Translations under genes and position numbers: made by a program | Notes under the pieces: model-generated | Databases searched by the model: none | What the model was told of the DNA's origin: nothing | What the model saw: only the letters and a program-made list of their open reading frames with translations | Part shown: in pieces, positions 42,925 through 51,425 of the stretch | Numbering within the stretch: the stretch's first letter is position 1 | How the letters are laid out: the number at the start of each line of letters is the position of its first letter | Origin: Bacteriovorax sp. | GTDB taxonomy: Bacteria; Bdellovibrionota; Bacteriovoracia; Bacteriovoracales; Bacteriovoracaceae | NCBI GenBank assembly: GCA_014378525.1 | Contig: JACMNL010000026.1 | Coordinates: forward strand, 28,687 to 92,686 | Length of the DNA: 64,000 nt | Direction: 5' to 3'

Positions 42925-43252
42925 CTTTCATAGCTACACCCATCAGTGTTCTGTTTTCATAAATTTCCGACACCTTTATGGCATGCAGATCGAGAAGCTG
43001 TTCGCGCATTTTTGCGTCGGGTGTAAGCACGTATACTTTTCCTTTTCTTCTGGCCTCATCTTGTATTGTTGCCAGTAGATTGCAAGCGCGGTTAGTTGCT
43101 GTATGAAGAGAAGTTAAATCAAAAACAAAATCCTCATCACTACTTTTTTCAAATGTTATCTTGAGTGCTTCCAGTTCATCCATTTCGTCTTTCTCTAAAG
43201 ATGTTCCTACTTTTAAATAGAGCACACTACCGACTTTCACTATACTTGACAT
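42893..43252 (-). CDS. STAS-domain-like protein
   Basis: A 119 aa protein beginning [16 protein letters not shown] with a predicted STAS/anti-sigma-antagonist fold: an N-terminal beta hairpin, [26 protein letters not shown] around the position where such proteins carry the phosphorylatable Ser (here Thr and Ser candidates), and a following [19 protein letters not shown] helix-strand. GGAGG is 8 nt before ATG 43252; an ATG 42 nt upstream lacks this support. It follows the cpaF-like gene on the same strand after a gap with two palindromes. Possible regulatory switch; partners unknown. Confidence 0.65.
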   Translation of the reverse strand: MSSIVKVGSVLYLKVGTSLEKDEMDELEALKITFEKSSDEDFVFDLTSLHTATNRACNLLATIQDEARRKGKVYVLTPDAKMREQLLDLHAIKVSEIYENRTLMGVAMKASKNPVRQGL

Positions 43253-43297
43253 ATAGGTGGCCTCCGAAAACTTTGGAATAAAAATGTATTTCACATC

Positions 43298-43317
43298 ATA
43301 GGCCGGATCCGGCCTAT
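43298..43317. repeat. Perfect 20-bp palindrome between cpaF-like and STAS-like genes
   Basis: ATAGGCCGGATCCGGCCTAT is its own reverse complement. It lies 45 nt upstream of the STAS-like start and has no T-run, so a protein-binding site is more likely than a terminator. Confidence 0.6.
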
Positions 43318-43353
43318 AAATTTATCTAATTGAAAATTAACGGGCCAATGCAT

Positions 43354-43373
43354 GTTTAGAAGGCCTGCTAAAC
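43354..43373. repeat. Near-palindrome between cpaF-like and STAS-like genes
   Basis: GTTTAG-A-AGGCCT-G-CTAAAC is symmetrical except for one A/G pair. It is the second palindromic site in this 146-nt gap and shares the GGCC core with the first. Confidence 0.45.
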
Positions 43374-43398
43374 GGGAATATATGACAAAAAAATGAGG

Positions 43399-44433
43399 CT
43401 ACATATTTTCGAAGAAGTTCATGGGAAGGCCTCCTGCAGCGTTCAACTTCTCCATATTCTTAGGTGCCATCCCTTTAAAGACCAGGAAGCCATCTACACG
43501 TTCAGCGATAGTTTGAATCAGCATCGTAGGCCCTTCCATGCCACAGACTTCGATGATCTCATTGATCACTCTGTTGCCTTCTTTATCACGTCCCAACTGT
43601 ATGATGAATTGAACAGCTGAAGACATCTGACGTCTAACGACGTTTAATGGAATTTCAAATCCAGCTAACAAAAATAATGTTTCCATTCTGGAAAGACATT
43701 CACTTCCTGAACTTGCATGTACAGAAGTCATACTTCCATCGTGACCTGTATTCATTGCCTGAAGTAAATCAAACAACTCTCCACCACGTGTTTCACCGAT
43801 GATGATTCTGTCGGGTCTCATTCTCAAAGTATTTTTCACCAGGTCGCGTGTCGAAAGTGTTGATTTCGACTGCATCGCCTTCGCACCTGATTCCAGTCTT
43901 ACGACATTTGGTTTGTTGATGGATAATTCGAGTGTATCTTCAATCGCTATAACTCTTTCATGCGCAGCTATTTCATTGATCATGAGATTTAAAAAAGTAG
44001 TCTTACCGACACCCGTTCCGCCTGAGACAACAACATTGAGTCTTGCAGAGATGATCGCTTTTATAAATTCCACCCATCTGGGAGTAAGACCGAATACGTT
44101 CTGGTTATTATCAAAGCTCGAAATAAATTTTAAATACTTTCTGATTGAGATCGCAGGACTTCCGCTTACGAAGGGTTCATTGATAATATTGATACGTGAA
44201 CCATCGGGAAGATTTCCATCGAGAATCGGATTGTCTGCATCACAGTGTTTCTGATTCAGGTCGGCCACTTCCTTGATGAACTGAGCGATGTCAGCTGCCG
44301 GAAGATTGGCGTTGATCTGGATGAACTGTCCCGCTCTTTCAACGAAAACATTTTTCGGCCCGTTGATCAGTATTTCAGTGATTCCGTTTTTTTTGCCAAG
44401 GTCGTTCAGTAAGTTCCAAATACTATTTGTCAT
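43399..44433 (-). CDS. CpaF-type secretion ATPase without visible partners
   Basis: A 344 aa ATPase of the CpaF/VirB11/TadA branch of the secretion superfamily. Walker A is SGGTGVGKTTFL (137-148), the Asp box region RVIAIEDTLEL, the Walker B region RPDRIIIGETRGGE, and the His-box region TGHDGSMTSVHA. The N-terminal domain before 125 is short and contains TEILINGPKNVFVE and SRINIINEP, as in CpaF. Such ATPases drive Tad/Flp pili or type IV secretion, but no TadB, TadC, pilin or secretin gene is nearby. It is co-transcribed with an upstream unknown gene (11-nt gap). It may act with distant tad genes. Confidence 0.88.
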   Translation of the reverse strand: MTNSIWNLLNDLGKKNGITEILINGPKNVFVERAGQFIQINANLPAADIAQFIKEVADLNQKHCDADNPILDGNLPDGSRINIINEPFVSGSPAISIRKYLKFISSFDNNQNVFGLTPRWVEFIKAIISARLNVVVSGGTGVGKTTFLNLMINEIAAHERVIAIEDTLELSINKPNVVRLESGAKAMQSKSTLSTRDLVKNTLRMRPDRIIIGETRGGELFDLLQAMNTGHDGSMTSVHASSGSECLSRMETLFLLAGFEIPLNVVRRQMSSAVQFIIQLGRDKEGNRVINEIIEVCGMEGPTMLIQTIAERVDGFLVFKGMAPKNMEKLNAAGGLPMNFFENM

Positions 44434-44444
44434 AGCTCATAATC

Positions 44445-45140
44445 CTATTGAGTAGAAACATCACCGGTAAAAATTTCGGTATCGTTAATCGAGGCACCGT
44501 AAACCAGAAAATTATTGATCATCTGCTGCTGCTCTTCATAAGACAGAAGCGAAAATAAAGAAGCGTAACGTGTTTCTGCTTTTAATAAATCCTGCATTCT
44601 CTCCAGCCCAAGGAAATGCTCGAACTGAATCAGCTGCAACATCAGCCAGTCAATGCGAACTGATTTTGCTTTGGAAAGTTTCATGAACTCGATGTGCTCA
44701 TCTTTAATAATAAGAGCTGAGTGCTCGCGTGAGTCACTACTCATTTTAATTTTAATCAAAGACATCTTGGCGTAAAATGCCAGCATGAAAGCGCGGTTTC
44801 CTCCCGGAGGAGTAAAGTGACGAAGTTTATTTTCAACATTCACCAGTTCGTTGACTAAACTTAAATTGGCAGTTTCAGGAAATTTTCCAGTCATCGCATG
44901 TTCCAGGAAAATGGCAGCGAGACGGTTTCTGATTCCGGTCCATCCGGAGATTGAAAGTATCTTTCCTAAAAAACCATCGGGATCGATATCTTTAAAAATT
45001 CTTTTTACTAAGGCATTGAGGTCTTTGTTCTCATTGATATACAGCTCGAGGTTATTATTAACCTGTGTGCTGTTTTGAATATTGCTCGACAATAACCGAG
45101 TATAGTATTCGGGTAGTGAGACATAGGGAAAATTGATCAT
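44445..45140 (-). CDS. Helical protein of unknown function next to CpaF-like ATPase
   Basis: A 231 aa, mostly alpha-helical, soluble protein. No signal peptide or membrane helix is seen. Segments such as WTGIRNRLAAIFLEHAM and LSYEEQQQMINNFLVYG show no family I know. Its stop is 11 nt from the CpaF-like start, so the two are coupled, and it could be a regulator or adaptor of that ATPase. AGGG lies 5 nt before the ATG. The 81-nt divergent gap to the next gene holds their promoters. Confidence 0.65.
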   Translation of the reverse strand: MINFPYVSLPEYYTRLLSSNIQNSTQVNNNLELYINENKDLNALVKRIFKDIDPDGFLGKILSISGWTGIRNRLAAIFLEHAMTGKFPETANLSLVNELVNVENKLRHFTPPGGNRAFMLAFYAKMSLIKIKMSSDSREHSALIIKDEHIEFMKLSKAKSVRIDWLMLQLIQFEHFLGLERMQDLLKAETRYASLFSLLSYEEQQQMINNFLVYGASINDTEIFTGDVSTQ

Positions 45141-45221
45141 GCTGCCCTTATGAAATGGAGATCATTTATAACTTAGTTTATACTGAAGTTATACTTGTCT
45201 CAATAACGAAATGGATGGTGC

Positions 45222-45728
45222 ATGAAAATCCCAATTTTTGAAGAAGTACTCTTAAAGGGTATCAGCGTAAATGACCTTCAAAAAGTAGTTGAAGACTCGC
45301 GCATCGGAAAAGTTCCCTGTTACGTGAACATGACAAACTATTCAGCTGATGATCTTGAAACTCTGATCATTAACTTGGAACAGGTTATTTTAACCAACGC
45401 ACTTCATCCGCGTTTTCCTTACCCGTTTTATATCATCACTTCGAAGGCCTTAAAAACGATAATCCCCTCTGTCAGATCAGTAAAAGACCTGCCTGAGCAT
45501 TACTTTAAAAAAGTAAAACGCCCGAACAATAAAGAACTTCAGCTTTTGAATAAACTATCATTGAAAGTGGATAAAATTAAAAATCTGGAGCTCTATAAAA
45601 TTTCACAGGAACTAAAAGATTCAGGTGATTCGCAGAGAAAACTTTATAACGAAACCAAAGAACTACATTTTCTGGAAACATTAAATGACATGCTTTATGT
45701 CAAACCAAAAACAGGAACAAAAAGATGA
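45222..45728 (+). CDS. Protein of unknown function
   Basis: A 168 aa soluble protein. The first 110 residues look alpha/beta (KVPCYVNMTNYSADDLETLIINLEQ is interrupted here for sense: a strand, then a helix), with a Pro/Tyr/Phe-rich FPYPFYIITS strand. The last 60 are Lys/Leu-rich helices, perhaps a coiled coil. No family recognised. It is divergent from the CpaF-like operon and overlaps the next gene by 4 nt (ATGA). Confidence 0.62.
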   Translation: MKIPIFEEVLLKGISVNDLQKVVEDSRIGKVPCYVNMTNYSADDLETLIINLEQVILTNALHPRFPYPFYIITSKALKTIIPSVRSVKDLPEHYFKKVKRPNNKELQLLNKLSLKVDKIKNLELYKISQELKDSGDSQRKLYNETKELHFLETLNDMLYVKPKTGTKR

Positions 45729-46105
45729 GTAAAAAGATCGGAGATAAGCTCGTATCATCAGAAGTCTTTGACGGCCTGAAAGGGTTCGAAGATGTTTTTG
45801 AAGACTACGTTAAGAGCGAAGACTACAAAGACAATGAAAGGAAGGAACGTGAAAATTCCAAAGTTGGTGAACAATATGAGCTTCAGCATTTTCTTGAGCA
45901 GGAAAATGAAAGATTAAGTGCCATGGAAATTTTTCTTACGAAAAAAATTCCACTGATGAGAAATTTTTCTCAGACTGAAAAGTTAACGTTAGTGCAAATG
46001 GAGAGAAAAAAAATATTGAGAGAAAAACTAACACCTGATCTCGCTAAGCTCGATTCTCATTTACAAAAGAATCTCGCTCAGCTTGTCAATTCGCATTTCG
46101 CCTAG
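45725..46105 (+). CDS. Small charged coiled-coil protein of unknown function
   Basis: A 126 aa protein, highly charged (Glu/Lys/Asp), with long predicted helices and no signal peptide or membrane segment. Residues about 30-100 look like coiled coil (LQHFLEQENERLSAMEIFL). Translation is coupled to the upstream gene through an ATGA overlap. It converges on the DUF6178-like gene with a 3-nt gap. Function unknown; the coupling suggests that the two small proteins work as a pair. Confidence 0.6.
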   Translation: MSKKIGDKLVSSEVFDGLKGFEDVFEDYVKSEDYKDNERKERENSKVGEQYELQHFLEQENERLSAMEIFLTKKIPLMRNFSQTEKLTLVQMERKKILREKLTPDLAKLDSHLQKNLAQLVNSHFA

Positions 46106-46108
46106 AAA

Positions 46109-47848
46109 CTAGTGACGCATAATCGTTAGAATAATGGGCCCGCCGACATGCTTATAATCTTCATCCGTCATACCTTCCAGGTCGTACCCTTCCAGCTGGG
46201 ACTTTAAAAGGTCCTGAAGGTAATTGTTGAAGTCAAAGACCTGATTCAATCCATAAGTCTCAGTGAAGTTCTGGATCTTTTTAAAGAGCTCCGGAGTCAG
46301 TACAAACTTCCCTTCGCTGGAAATAATTCCCTGGGAAAAAGTTCTATATTCATCAACAGTCAGACCCAGTTTCGCGTTTGTTGAATCCACAACTTTTTCA
46401 TTAAATGAACTTAAATAATAATTGGCAAAGTTGCTCAGTAACAATGCTTCAAAATCTATATCATCTACAGTGTAGTTTAAATAATAACTGTCCATTAAAC
46501 GGCCTTCATCTTTTAAAGTTGAAAGTGTCTCATAGAATTTTTTGGCAAACGGTAACATCTGAATCAATGTCTTGGTTTTGTAAGTCCACATCATGTATTC
46601 TTCATACTCAATGATCGTTTTAGCTGAATCATCTTTTGGTGCATGAAATTTTGTAGGAGTGTCGAATGAGTTGTCTAAAAAATCATTCCAGTAATCACCT
46701 AAAAATTTTTCTCTGTCCCCGTCGAATTCACTGGCAGTAAGAGCTTTTTTTAGGTCTTTCAGATTGAATTTTACCAGTGAGTTTCCGATTTTATATAGAT
46801 CGCTGAAACTAAAAAGTGTAAAAATTCCTTCTTCAGGAATATCAGTTAAAAAATCAGTGCCTTTAATATAATTGAAACCAAGAAGAACTAAATTTTTAGT
46901 CTGTGCTCCGGTTCTCGTCATTGCAATCGAGCCTTTTTTCAAAGAGCCTTGTGATTCAAGACGGGCATTTATAAGTCTTACGAAATTGAATTGTAAAAAG
47001 TCTGCGCGCTTTTGATCAGAAACTTTTAGTAGCTCATCGATAACTTTTTTAAAGTGATCCTTGAAAGCTACAAGTGAAGAATTGTGCAGGTTCTGGTTTT
47101 TCGCCACTTCATCAATTCCGCCCGTCGCAGGAGTTTTTTTCTTGATGAAAAGATTTAAGAAATCAATATTGATAAACGGGTTTTCTGTTTCCAGTGCGTC
47201 CATGTAATCGACAAATCCATAATCTCTCATGCGCTCTTTTCTAAGCTGGTACTGCTCTTCCTGTAAAATAAGGAATGAATCAGAAACCATCTTGAATAAA
47301 AACGTGTAAGCGTTTTCCACTCCCCATTCATAATATAAATGGCGGATCAGAGAGCGTGCTTCATCGACGTAAGGAAAGTTTTCATCAAATTCCAGAAGTA
47401 ACATGTTGTCGTCAGTTAAAAAATAATTGTCGTGGTCGGGATAGTTTGGATCTTCTGCATCGAAGGTCCAGACATTGAATCTACTTTTTAAAAATAATAA
47501 AAATTGTTCTGATGTGACGAAATCTGTTTTCACTTCATCCGATTCAACCATCGAGTAGGCCTGAAGCCAGTAGGTAAAATGCTCAACATCAATGTCATCT
47601 TTTTGCCAGAGATCGATGTCCATAAACACTTCACGCTGCTCTTTAGAAAATTTTGGAAGGTACTCGGCCACCTTGTCGAGAGGTAGTTTTCTCAGAGCTA
47701 AATAAACCGGCTGCACGGGTAAAACCGACAGGTCGACGCCGCCTTCGACATACTTTTCGATCTGGTCGAGGTGATTGTAAGCGTCTGACTCCTTCATAAG
47801 AAGAGTTAAGGGGTCATTTTTATTAGGCTTTTTTGGTGTTTCACTCAT
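46109..47848 (-). CDS. Large acidic cytoplasmic protein, DUF6178-like
   Basis: A 579 aa acidic protein without signal peptide or transmembrane helices. The N-terminal part (PVYLALRKLPLDKVAEYL, FMDIDLWQKDDIDVEHFTYW) resembles what I remember of the DUF6178 family of delta-type proteobacteria, in which an LxxDLDxW motif follows a set of short helices. No catalytic motif is visible. The family has no known function. It is divergent from a secreted 671 aa protein with about 60 nt between the starts. The ribosome-binding site is weak. Confidence 0.62.
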   Translation of the reverse strand: MSETPKKPNKNDPLTLLMKESDAYNHLDQIEKYVEGGVDLSVLPVQPVYLALRKLPLDKVAEYLPKFSKEQREVFMDIDLWQKDDIDVEHFTYWLQAYSMVESDEVKTDFVTSEQFLLFLKSRFNVWTFDAEDPNYPDHDNYFLTDDNMLLLEFDENFPYVDEARSLIRHLYYEWGVENAYTFLFKMVSDSFLILQEEQYQLRKERMRDYGFVDYMDALETENPFINIDFLNLFIKKKTPATGGIDEVAKNQNLHNSSLVAFKDHFKKVIDELLKVSDQKRADFLQFNFVRLINARLESQGSLKKGSIAMTRTGAQTKNLVLLGFNYIKGTDFLTDIPEEGIFTLFSFSDLYKIGNSLVKFNLKDLKKALTASEFDGDREKFLGDYWNDFLDNSFDTPTKFHAPKDDSAKTIIEYEEYMMWTYKTKTLIQMLPFAKKFYETLSTLKDEGRLMDSYYLNYTVDDIDFEALLLSNFANYYLSSFNEKVVDSTNAKLGLTVDEYRTFSQGIISSEGKFVLTPELFKKIQNFTETYGLNQVFDFNNYLQDLLKSQLEGYDLEGMTDEDYKHVGGPIILTIMRH

Positions 47849-47907
47849 GTGTTTTTTATAGCATTTGCCCTCGAGGAATTCAAGGAATAATCCGATCAGT
47901 ACTAGGC

Positions 47908-49923
47908 ATGATACTAAAGCAAATTCTTATAACTATCCTGTGCTTGTCTCTGGCGTTTCCAACGTCAAGTTTTGCTTCGTCTGAAACCTCTCCTATGCTT
48001 CCCATTTTAACTGCGCACAGAGAAATAATATCTGGTGTCGGAAGTTTTGAGATGGTGACGAAACATGGAAAGGAATTAGCGGACGTTACTTTCAAAATGA
48101 TGAGTGATCCGAAAAATAAAAACTTTTTAAACTCTCCAGATGGAATGGAACTTCAAAAACACCAGAAGATGCTGAGAAATTTTTTAGCGGTGAAAGATCA
48201 TTTCGAAAAATGTGTAAAAGATAAAAACTCAAAAAGAAAACTGAACGAGCGTATTCTTGAATCCAGTTTTCAAAGCATGACAAAAATTGAAGACGCTGCT
48301 CTTCCCTGTTTTGCTCCAAACGCCAGTCCGAATCAAAACTATCTCGATTTCAACAACGGCGTTATGAAGGCAATGAAAGCGATGGTGAAACCTGATTTCC
48401 AGAATCAGTTAACAAAACAGATCATGACGAATACTGCAAAATCACTTCTGGCATTCAAGCAGAAATTTAAACCGGATTTTATGAATCGAGGTTACCTGAC
48501 TCAGCCGGAGTTAAACGATCTGATGAATGATGTGTGTGTACAAAAAACCAAAACTGCTCGCGGTCCGGTTTTTTCGAACGATGTATGCTCAGGTATGGAT
48601 CCAAAATTCAGAACTAAACTCGCACAAGACCTGATTGATTTTTCGAAGACACAAAAAAATGAAAAATTTACTCCGGAAAAAGCAACGGCTTCTCTGAACT
48701 CGGCCATCGACCGCCTCAATACATCATTATCTAAAATTACTGTGACGAAAGACATCGGTTATATTTACGATTCTGCAGATATGAACAATGAAAATACAAA
48801 AAGAGATTTTGATAAATACGTAAACCAGTACATGGTCGAAGTTTCAAAGGATGCGGGATCGCTTCTCCTCACAAAAACAATGAAAGACGAGGCCGGAAGT
48901 ATCAAACGGTTTAATTCGGACGATACAGAAAAAAAAAGAAAGGCTTCGCGATTTCAGTTCACCCAGCATAAAAAAATTAAACTGGACGATGTTAAAAAAT
49001 CCATCGTCGAAGTCGAAAGTAAAATGATGGACCAGGTAAAAGACACGCTTGATATGGCGGCCTATGCCACAAAAGATAAAAGCAAAGGCAAACTTCTTTC
49101 ACGTGACAGTGACATAAATGACCTCGTAAAAATAAATCCATTTGCAGCGGGCCAGGTTGTTTTAAAAAATCCTGAGTACGCGGGCCTTATGTGTGATGCC
49201 ATCAACAACATCAATAAAAACGATGTCGACGATGCCAACATGGATAAATATTTTACTGTAGGAGCAGCGGTTCTCGGAGGTGCCCTGCTTTTAACCGGTG
49301 TAGGAACCGTAGCGGGTGCTTATTTGATTACCGGGTCACTTACTGCGGGAGTTGCGGCCGGAACGATTGGTGGATCTATTCTGGGTTACAGTGCGCTTGC
49401 AGGAACTGCGATGGAGCTCACTAATCTTTCTTACTACTCTAAAAAGTCTTACGATGCCTATCAGGACATGAACAGACTTGAGACCGCGTACCTTACCCAA
49501 AATGCAGATGCTGCTGCTGTTATGGAAGCAAAAAACGCGCTGGTAGAATTTAAGGATGCCAGGTTCTCTGCCGGAATGGCGCTGCTTAATACCGGGCTGA
49601 ACTTAGCGACCGTCGGAAGTTTATTTAACATCGTTAAGGCCACTGATGCCAAAGTTTCGCCTGATCAGATAAAAGCAGCGGCAAAAATTCTTAAATATCT
49701 TTCTGAAACTGCGACTGCAAGAAGACTAAAAGATATTGCGAAAGTTCTGGGTGATAAGGGTATGGAAAAAATAGATGCTTTCCTGCTCGCTCTGGCAAAA
49801 GTTGGCGAGAAAAACCGCGTGAAGTTTCTTGAACTCTTAAACGACGCTAAAGTTACACCTGAAAAAATGAAAGAGGTCATCGAAGCTGCATTAGATGCTG
49901 CTAAAAACTGCGCTAAAGTCTAA
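47908..49923 (+). CDS. Exported protein with a Gly/Ala-rich hydrophobic hairpin
   Basis: A 671 aa protein with signal peptide MILKQILITILCLSLAFPTSSFA; the frame is open upstream, but this ATG at 47908 places the signal correctly. Residues about 30-440 are charged and helical. Then comes a hydrophobic block of about 50 residues rich in Gly and Ala (FTVGAAVLGGALLLTG, then GAYLITGSLTAGVAAGTIGG), like the membrane hairpins of pore-forming or glycine-zipper proteins. A helical C-terminal domain of about 150 residues follows (KAAAKILKYLSETATARR). No family recognised. An effector or membrane-active role is a guess. Confidence 0.68.
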   Translation: MILKQILITILCLSLAFPTSSFASSETSPMLPILTAHREIISGVGSFEMVTKHGKELADVTFKMMSDPKNKNFLNSPDGMELQKHQKMLRNFLAVKDHFEKCVKDKNSKRKLNERILESSFQSMTKIEDAALPCFAPNASPNQNYLDFNNGVMKAMKAMVKPDFQNQLTKQIMTNTAKSLLAFKQKFKPDFMNRGYLTQPELNDLMNDVCVQKTKTARGPVFSNDVCSGMDPKFRTKLAQDLIDFSKTQKNEKFTPEKATASLNSAIDRLNTSLSKITVTKDIGYIYDSADMNNENTKRDFDKYVNQYMVEVSKDAGSLLLTKTMKDEAGSIKRFNSDDTEKKRKASRFQFTQHKKIKLDDVKKSIVEVESKMMDQVKDTLDMAAYATKDKSKGKLLSRDSDINDLVKINPFAAGQVVLKNPEYAGLMCDAINNINKNDVDDANMDKYFTVGAAVLGGALLLTGVGTVAGAYLITGSLTAGVAAGTIGGSILGYSALAGTAMELTNLSYYSKKSYDAYQDMNRLETAYLTQNADAAAVMEAKNALVEFKDARFSAGMALLNTGLNLATVGSLFNIVKATDAKVSPDQIKAAAKILKYLSETATARRLKDIAKVLGDKGMEKIDAFLLALAKVGEKNRVKFLELLNDAKVTPEKMKEVIEAALDAAKNCAKV

Positions 49924-49937
49924 AAAATAATTTGATA

Positions 49938-50195
49938 TTATCTGACGTCTGGTTTTTTCCACATGCTGTAGAAAAGTCCGATCGTAAGAACAAAGAAAAT
50001 GATAACGTGGATAACTTCAATCGTTAGCCCTTCCATCTTCTCAGTTGGAATTCTTGAATGATCCATGTGAGCTTTTGAAGGAATGAATGACGTCGGGTAA
50101 ATCTTCACTCCGTCAGCATTAACCGTAGGCTCTTTAGGTAGCTCAGGTGCCGGTGCTGCTTCTGCGTGGTGAGTTTCTGTCGTCGCTTCGCTCAT
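49938..50195 (-). CDS. Small tail-anchored-type membrane protein
   Basis: An 85 aa protein. The N-terminal 55 residues are Ala/Pro/Glu-rich and probably disordered (HHAEAAPAPELPKEPT). One transmembrane helix covers about 60-78 (VIHVIIFFVLTIGLFYSMW), followed by a short basic tail. AAGGA lies 6-7 nt before the ATG. It lies upstream of no clear partner on its strand, and downstream (left) it converges on the secreted 671 aa protein. It could be a small subunit of a respiratory or membrane complex, given the CXXCH proteins to its right. Function unknown. Confidence 0.6.
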   Translation of the reverse strand: MSEATTETHHAEAAPAPELPKEPTVNADGVKIYPTSFIPSKAHMDHSRIPTEKMEGLTIEVIHVIIFFVLTIGLFYSMWKKPDVR

Positions 50196-50261
50196 GATAA
50201 TCCTTCTAACTAATGTGTTTTTTTCATTTTAATGAGGGAAGAGTTAAACTTCAAGAAAAAC

Positions 50262-51425
50262 TTACTTCAAGGCCCCTTTCAAAGCATCAAGCTCTTGTTT
50301 TTCTTCTGCAGGAATATCCGTTCCTGCGGACCCGCTGTACCCGAACTCGATATTATCAGCGTATTCCTGATAACATTTTTTAGCATAAGTCGATTTTGGA
50401 TATAGCCGCACACAGTCTTTTAAGTAAAGATCGCTTAGAGAAAAGAAAAAAGAGTTACTCAGACGTCGTTCGGCCATTGAAAGCCAGTATAAAATTTCCG
50501 GTACATTTTTACTTTTTGGATTGTCGTTTAAATACTTCGACAACACTCCTGAAGAAATGAGAAGTGTAATGTCATTTTCACCTGAAGCAATTTTATCTTT
50601 ATTCACTTCAAGTGGCTTTAGGTACTGCAGGATAAAAGAATCGATGGATTTAATTTTTTTCGGCCTGAACGTCATCCATTTTTTAAGTGACTTGCTCCAG
50701 ATTATTAACTGGTCCTGTGCCATTATCGGCAGAACTTTATTGGCCTGGTATTTTTCAACAAAGGCCAGTGCTAGTTTCGGGTCAAAATTAATTTTCGTAT
50801 GAATGGAAATCATTCTTCTCAATGAAGAATACAATTCCTGATCATTGCCGGTTTTAAGGGCCTCCATGGCGGCCTGGTCAAAAAATTTTTCTGATTCAGT
50901 GAAACGTCTTACTAAAAATAAATAATTTCCGTAGGCATAATCAGATTCGAAATTTTCCTTTTTTGCTTTTGAAATGGCATTTCCGAATGCATTTTCAGTT
51001 GCTGTCTCAGACAACTGAGAGTGGCATGAGATGCAAAGTGAAGTCAGGGCCTTCATTCGTTTTTGAGCGAAAATATAATTGTTATTTTTTACGGCGCTGA
51101 TTGTTTCCTCAATGTGTTTGTTAATGGTATCAAGGCTAGGGCGGAATCCTGGTCTTTGAAAATACTCCACGTGACGGGCGGTTTTAAAAAATCCGGAAAT
51201 GTCAGTTAGGTTTTTAAGCAGGCCGTTTTTCTGGTTAGCATCTGTCTTTAAATTTTCCAGTTTTTTTTCATCAGAGTAAACGTAAGGAATTATTTTGATG
51301 AATGCTCCATAAACTCCATCCATGATATCTTTTGCTTCAGATTTACTTTGCGTCTCGGATTTACTGGTTTCCGCACTTACGGACGAAATTGTGATCATGA
51401 ACAGGATAAAAAAGATTTTTTTCAT
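50262..51425 (-). CDS. Exported monohaem c-type cytochrome-like protein with helical C-terminal domain
   Basis: A 387 aa protein with a signal peptide (1-18, ending SVSAE). Residues about 25-140 form a helical domain ending in CISCH (131-135), one covalent-haem motif placed near the end of a likely four-helix bundle, as in cytochrome c' and c556. The remaining 240 residues are helical with TPR-like repeats (YGNYLFLVRRFTESEKFF). It is paralogous to the upstream neighbour, sharing layout and segments such as ILYWLSM and a C-terminal YPKSTYAKKCYQEY. The starts and stops share one base (TAATG), so both are made together. Confidence 0.72.
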   Translation of the reverse strand: MKKIFFILFMITISSVSAETSKSETQSKSEAKDIMDGVYGAFIKIIPYVYSDEKKLENLKTDANQKNGLLKNLTDISGFFKTARHVEYFQRPGFRPSLDTINKHIEETISAVKNNNYIFAQKRMKALTSLCISCHSQLSETATENAFGNAISKAKKENFESDYAYGNYLFLVRRFTESEKFFDQAAMEALKTGNDQELYSSLRRMISIHTKINFDPKLALAFVEKYQANKVLPIMAQDQLIIWSKSLKKWMTFRPKKIKSIDSFILQYLKPLEVNKDKIASGENDITLLISSGVLSKYLNDNPKSKNVPEILYWLSMAERRLSNSFFFSLSDLYLKDCVRLYPKSTYAKKCYQEYADNIEFGYSGSAGTDIPAEEKQELDALKGALK

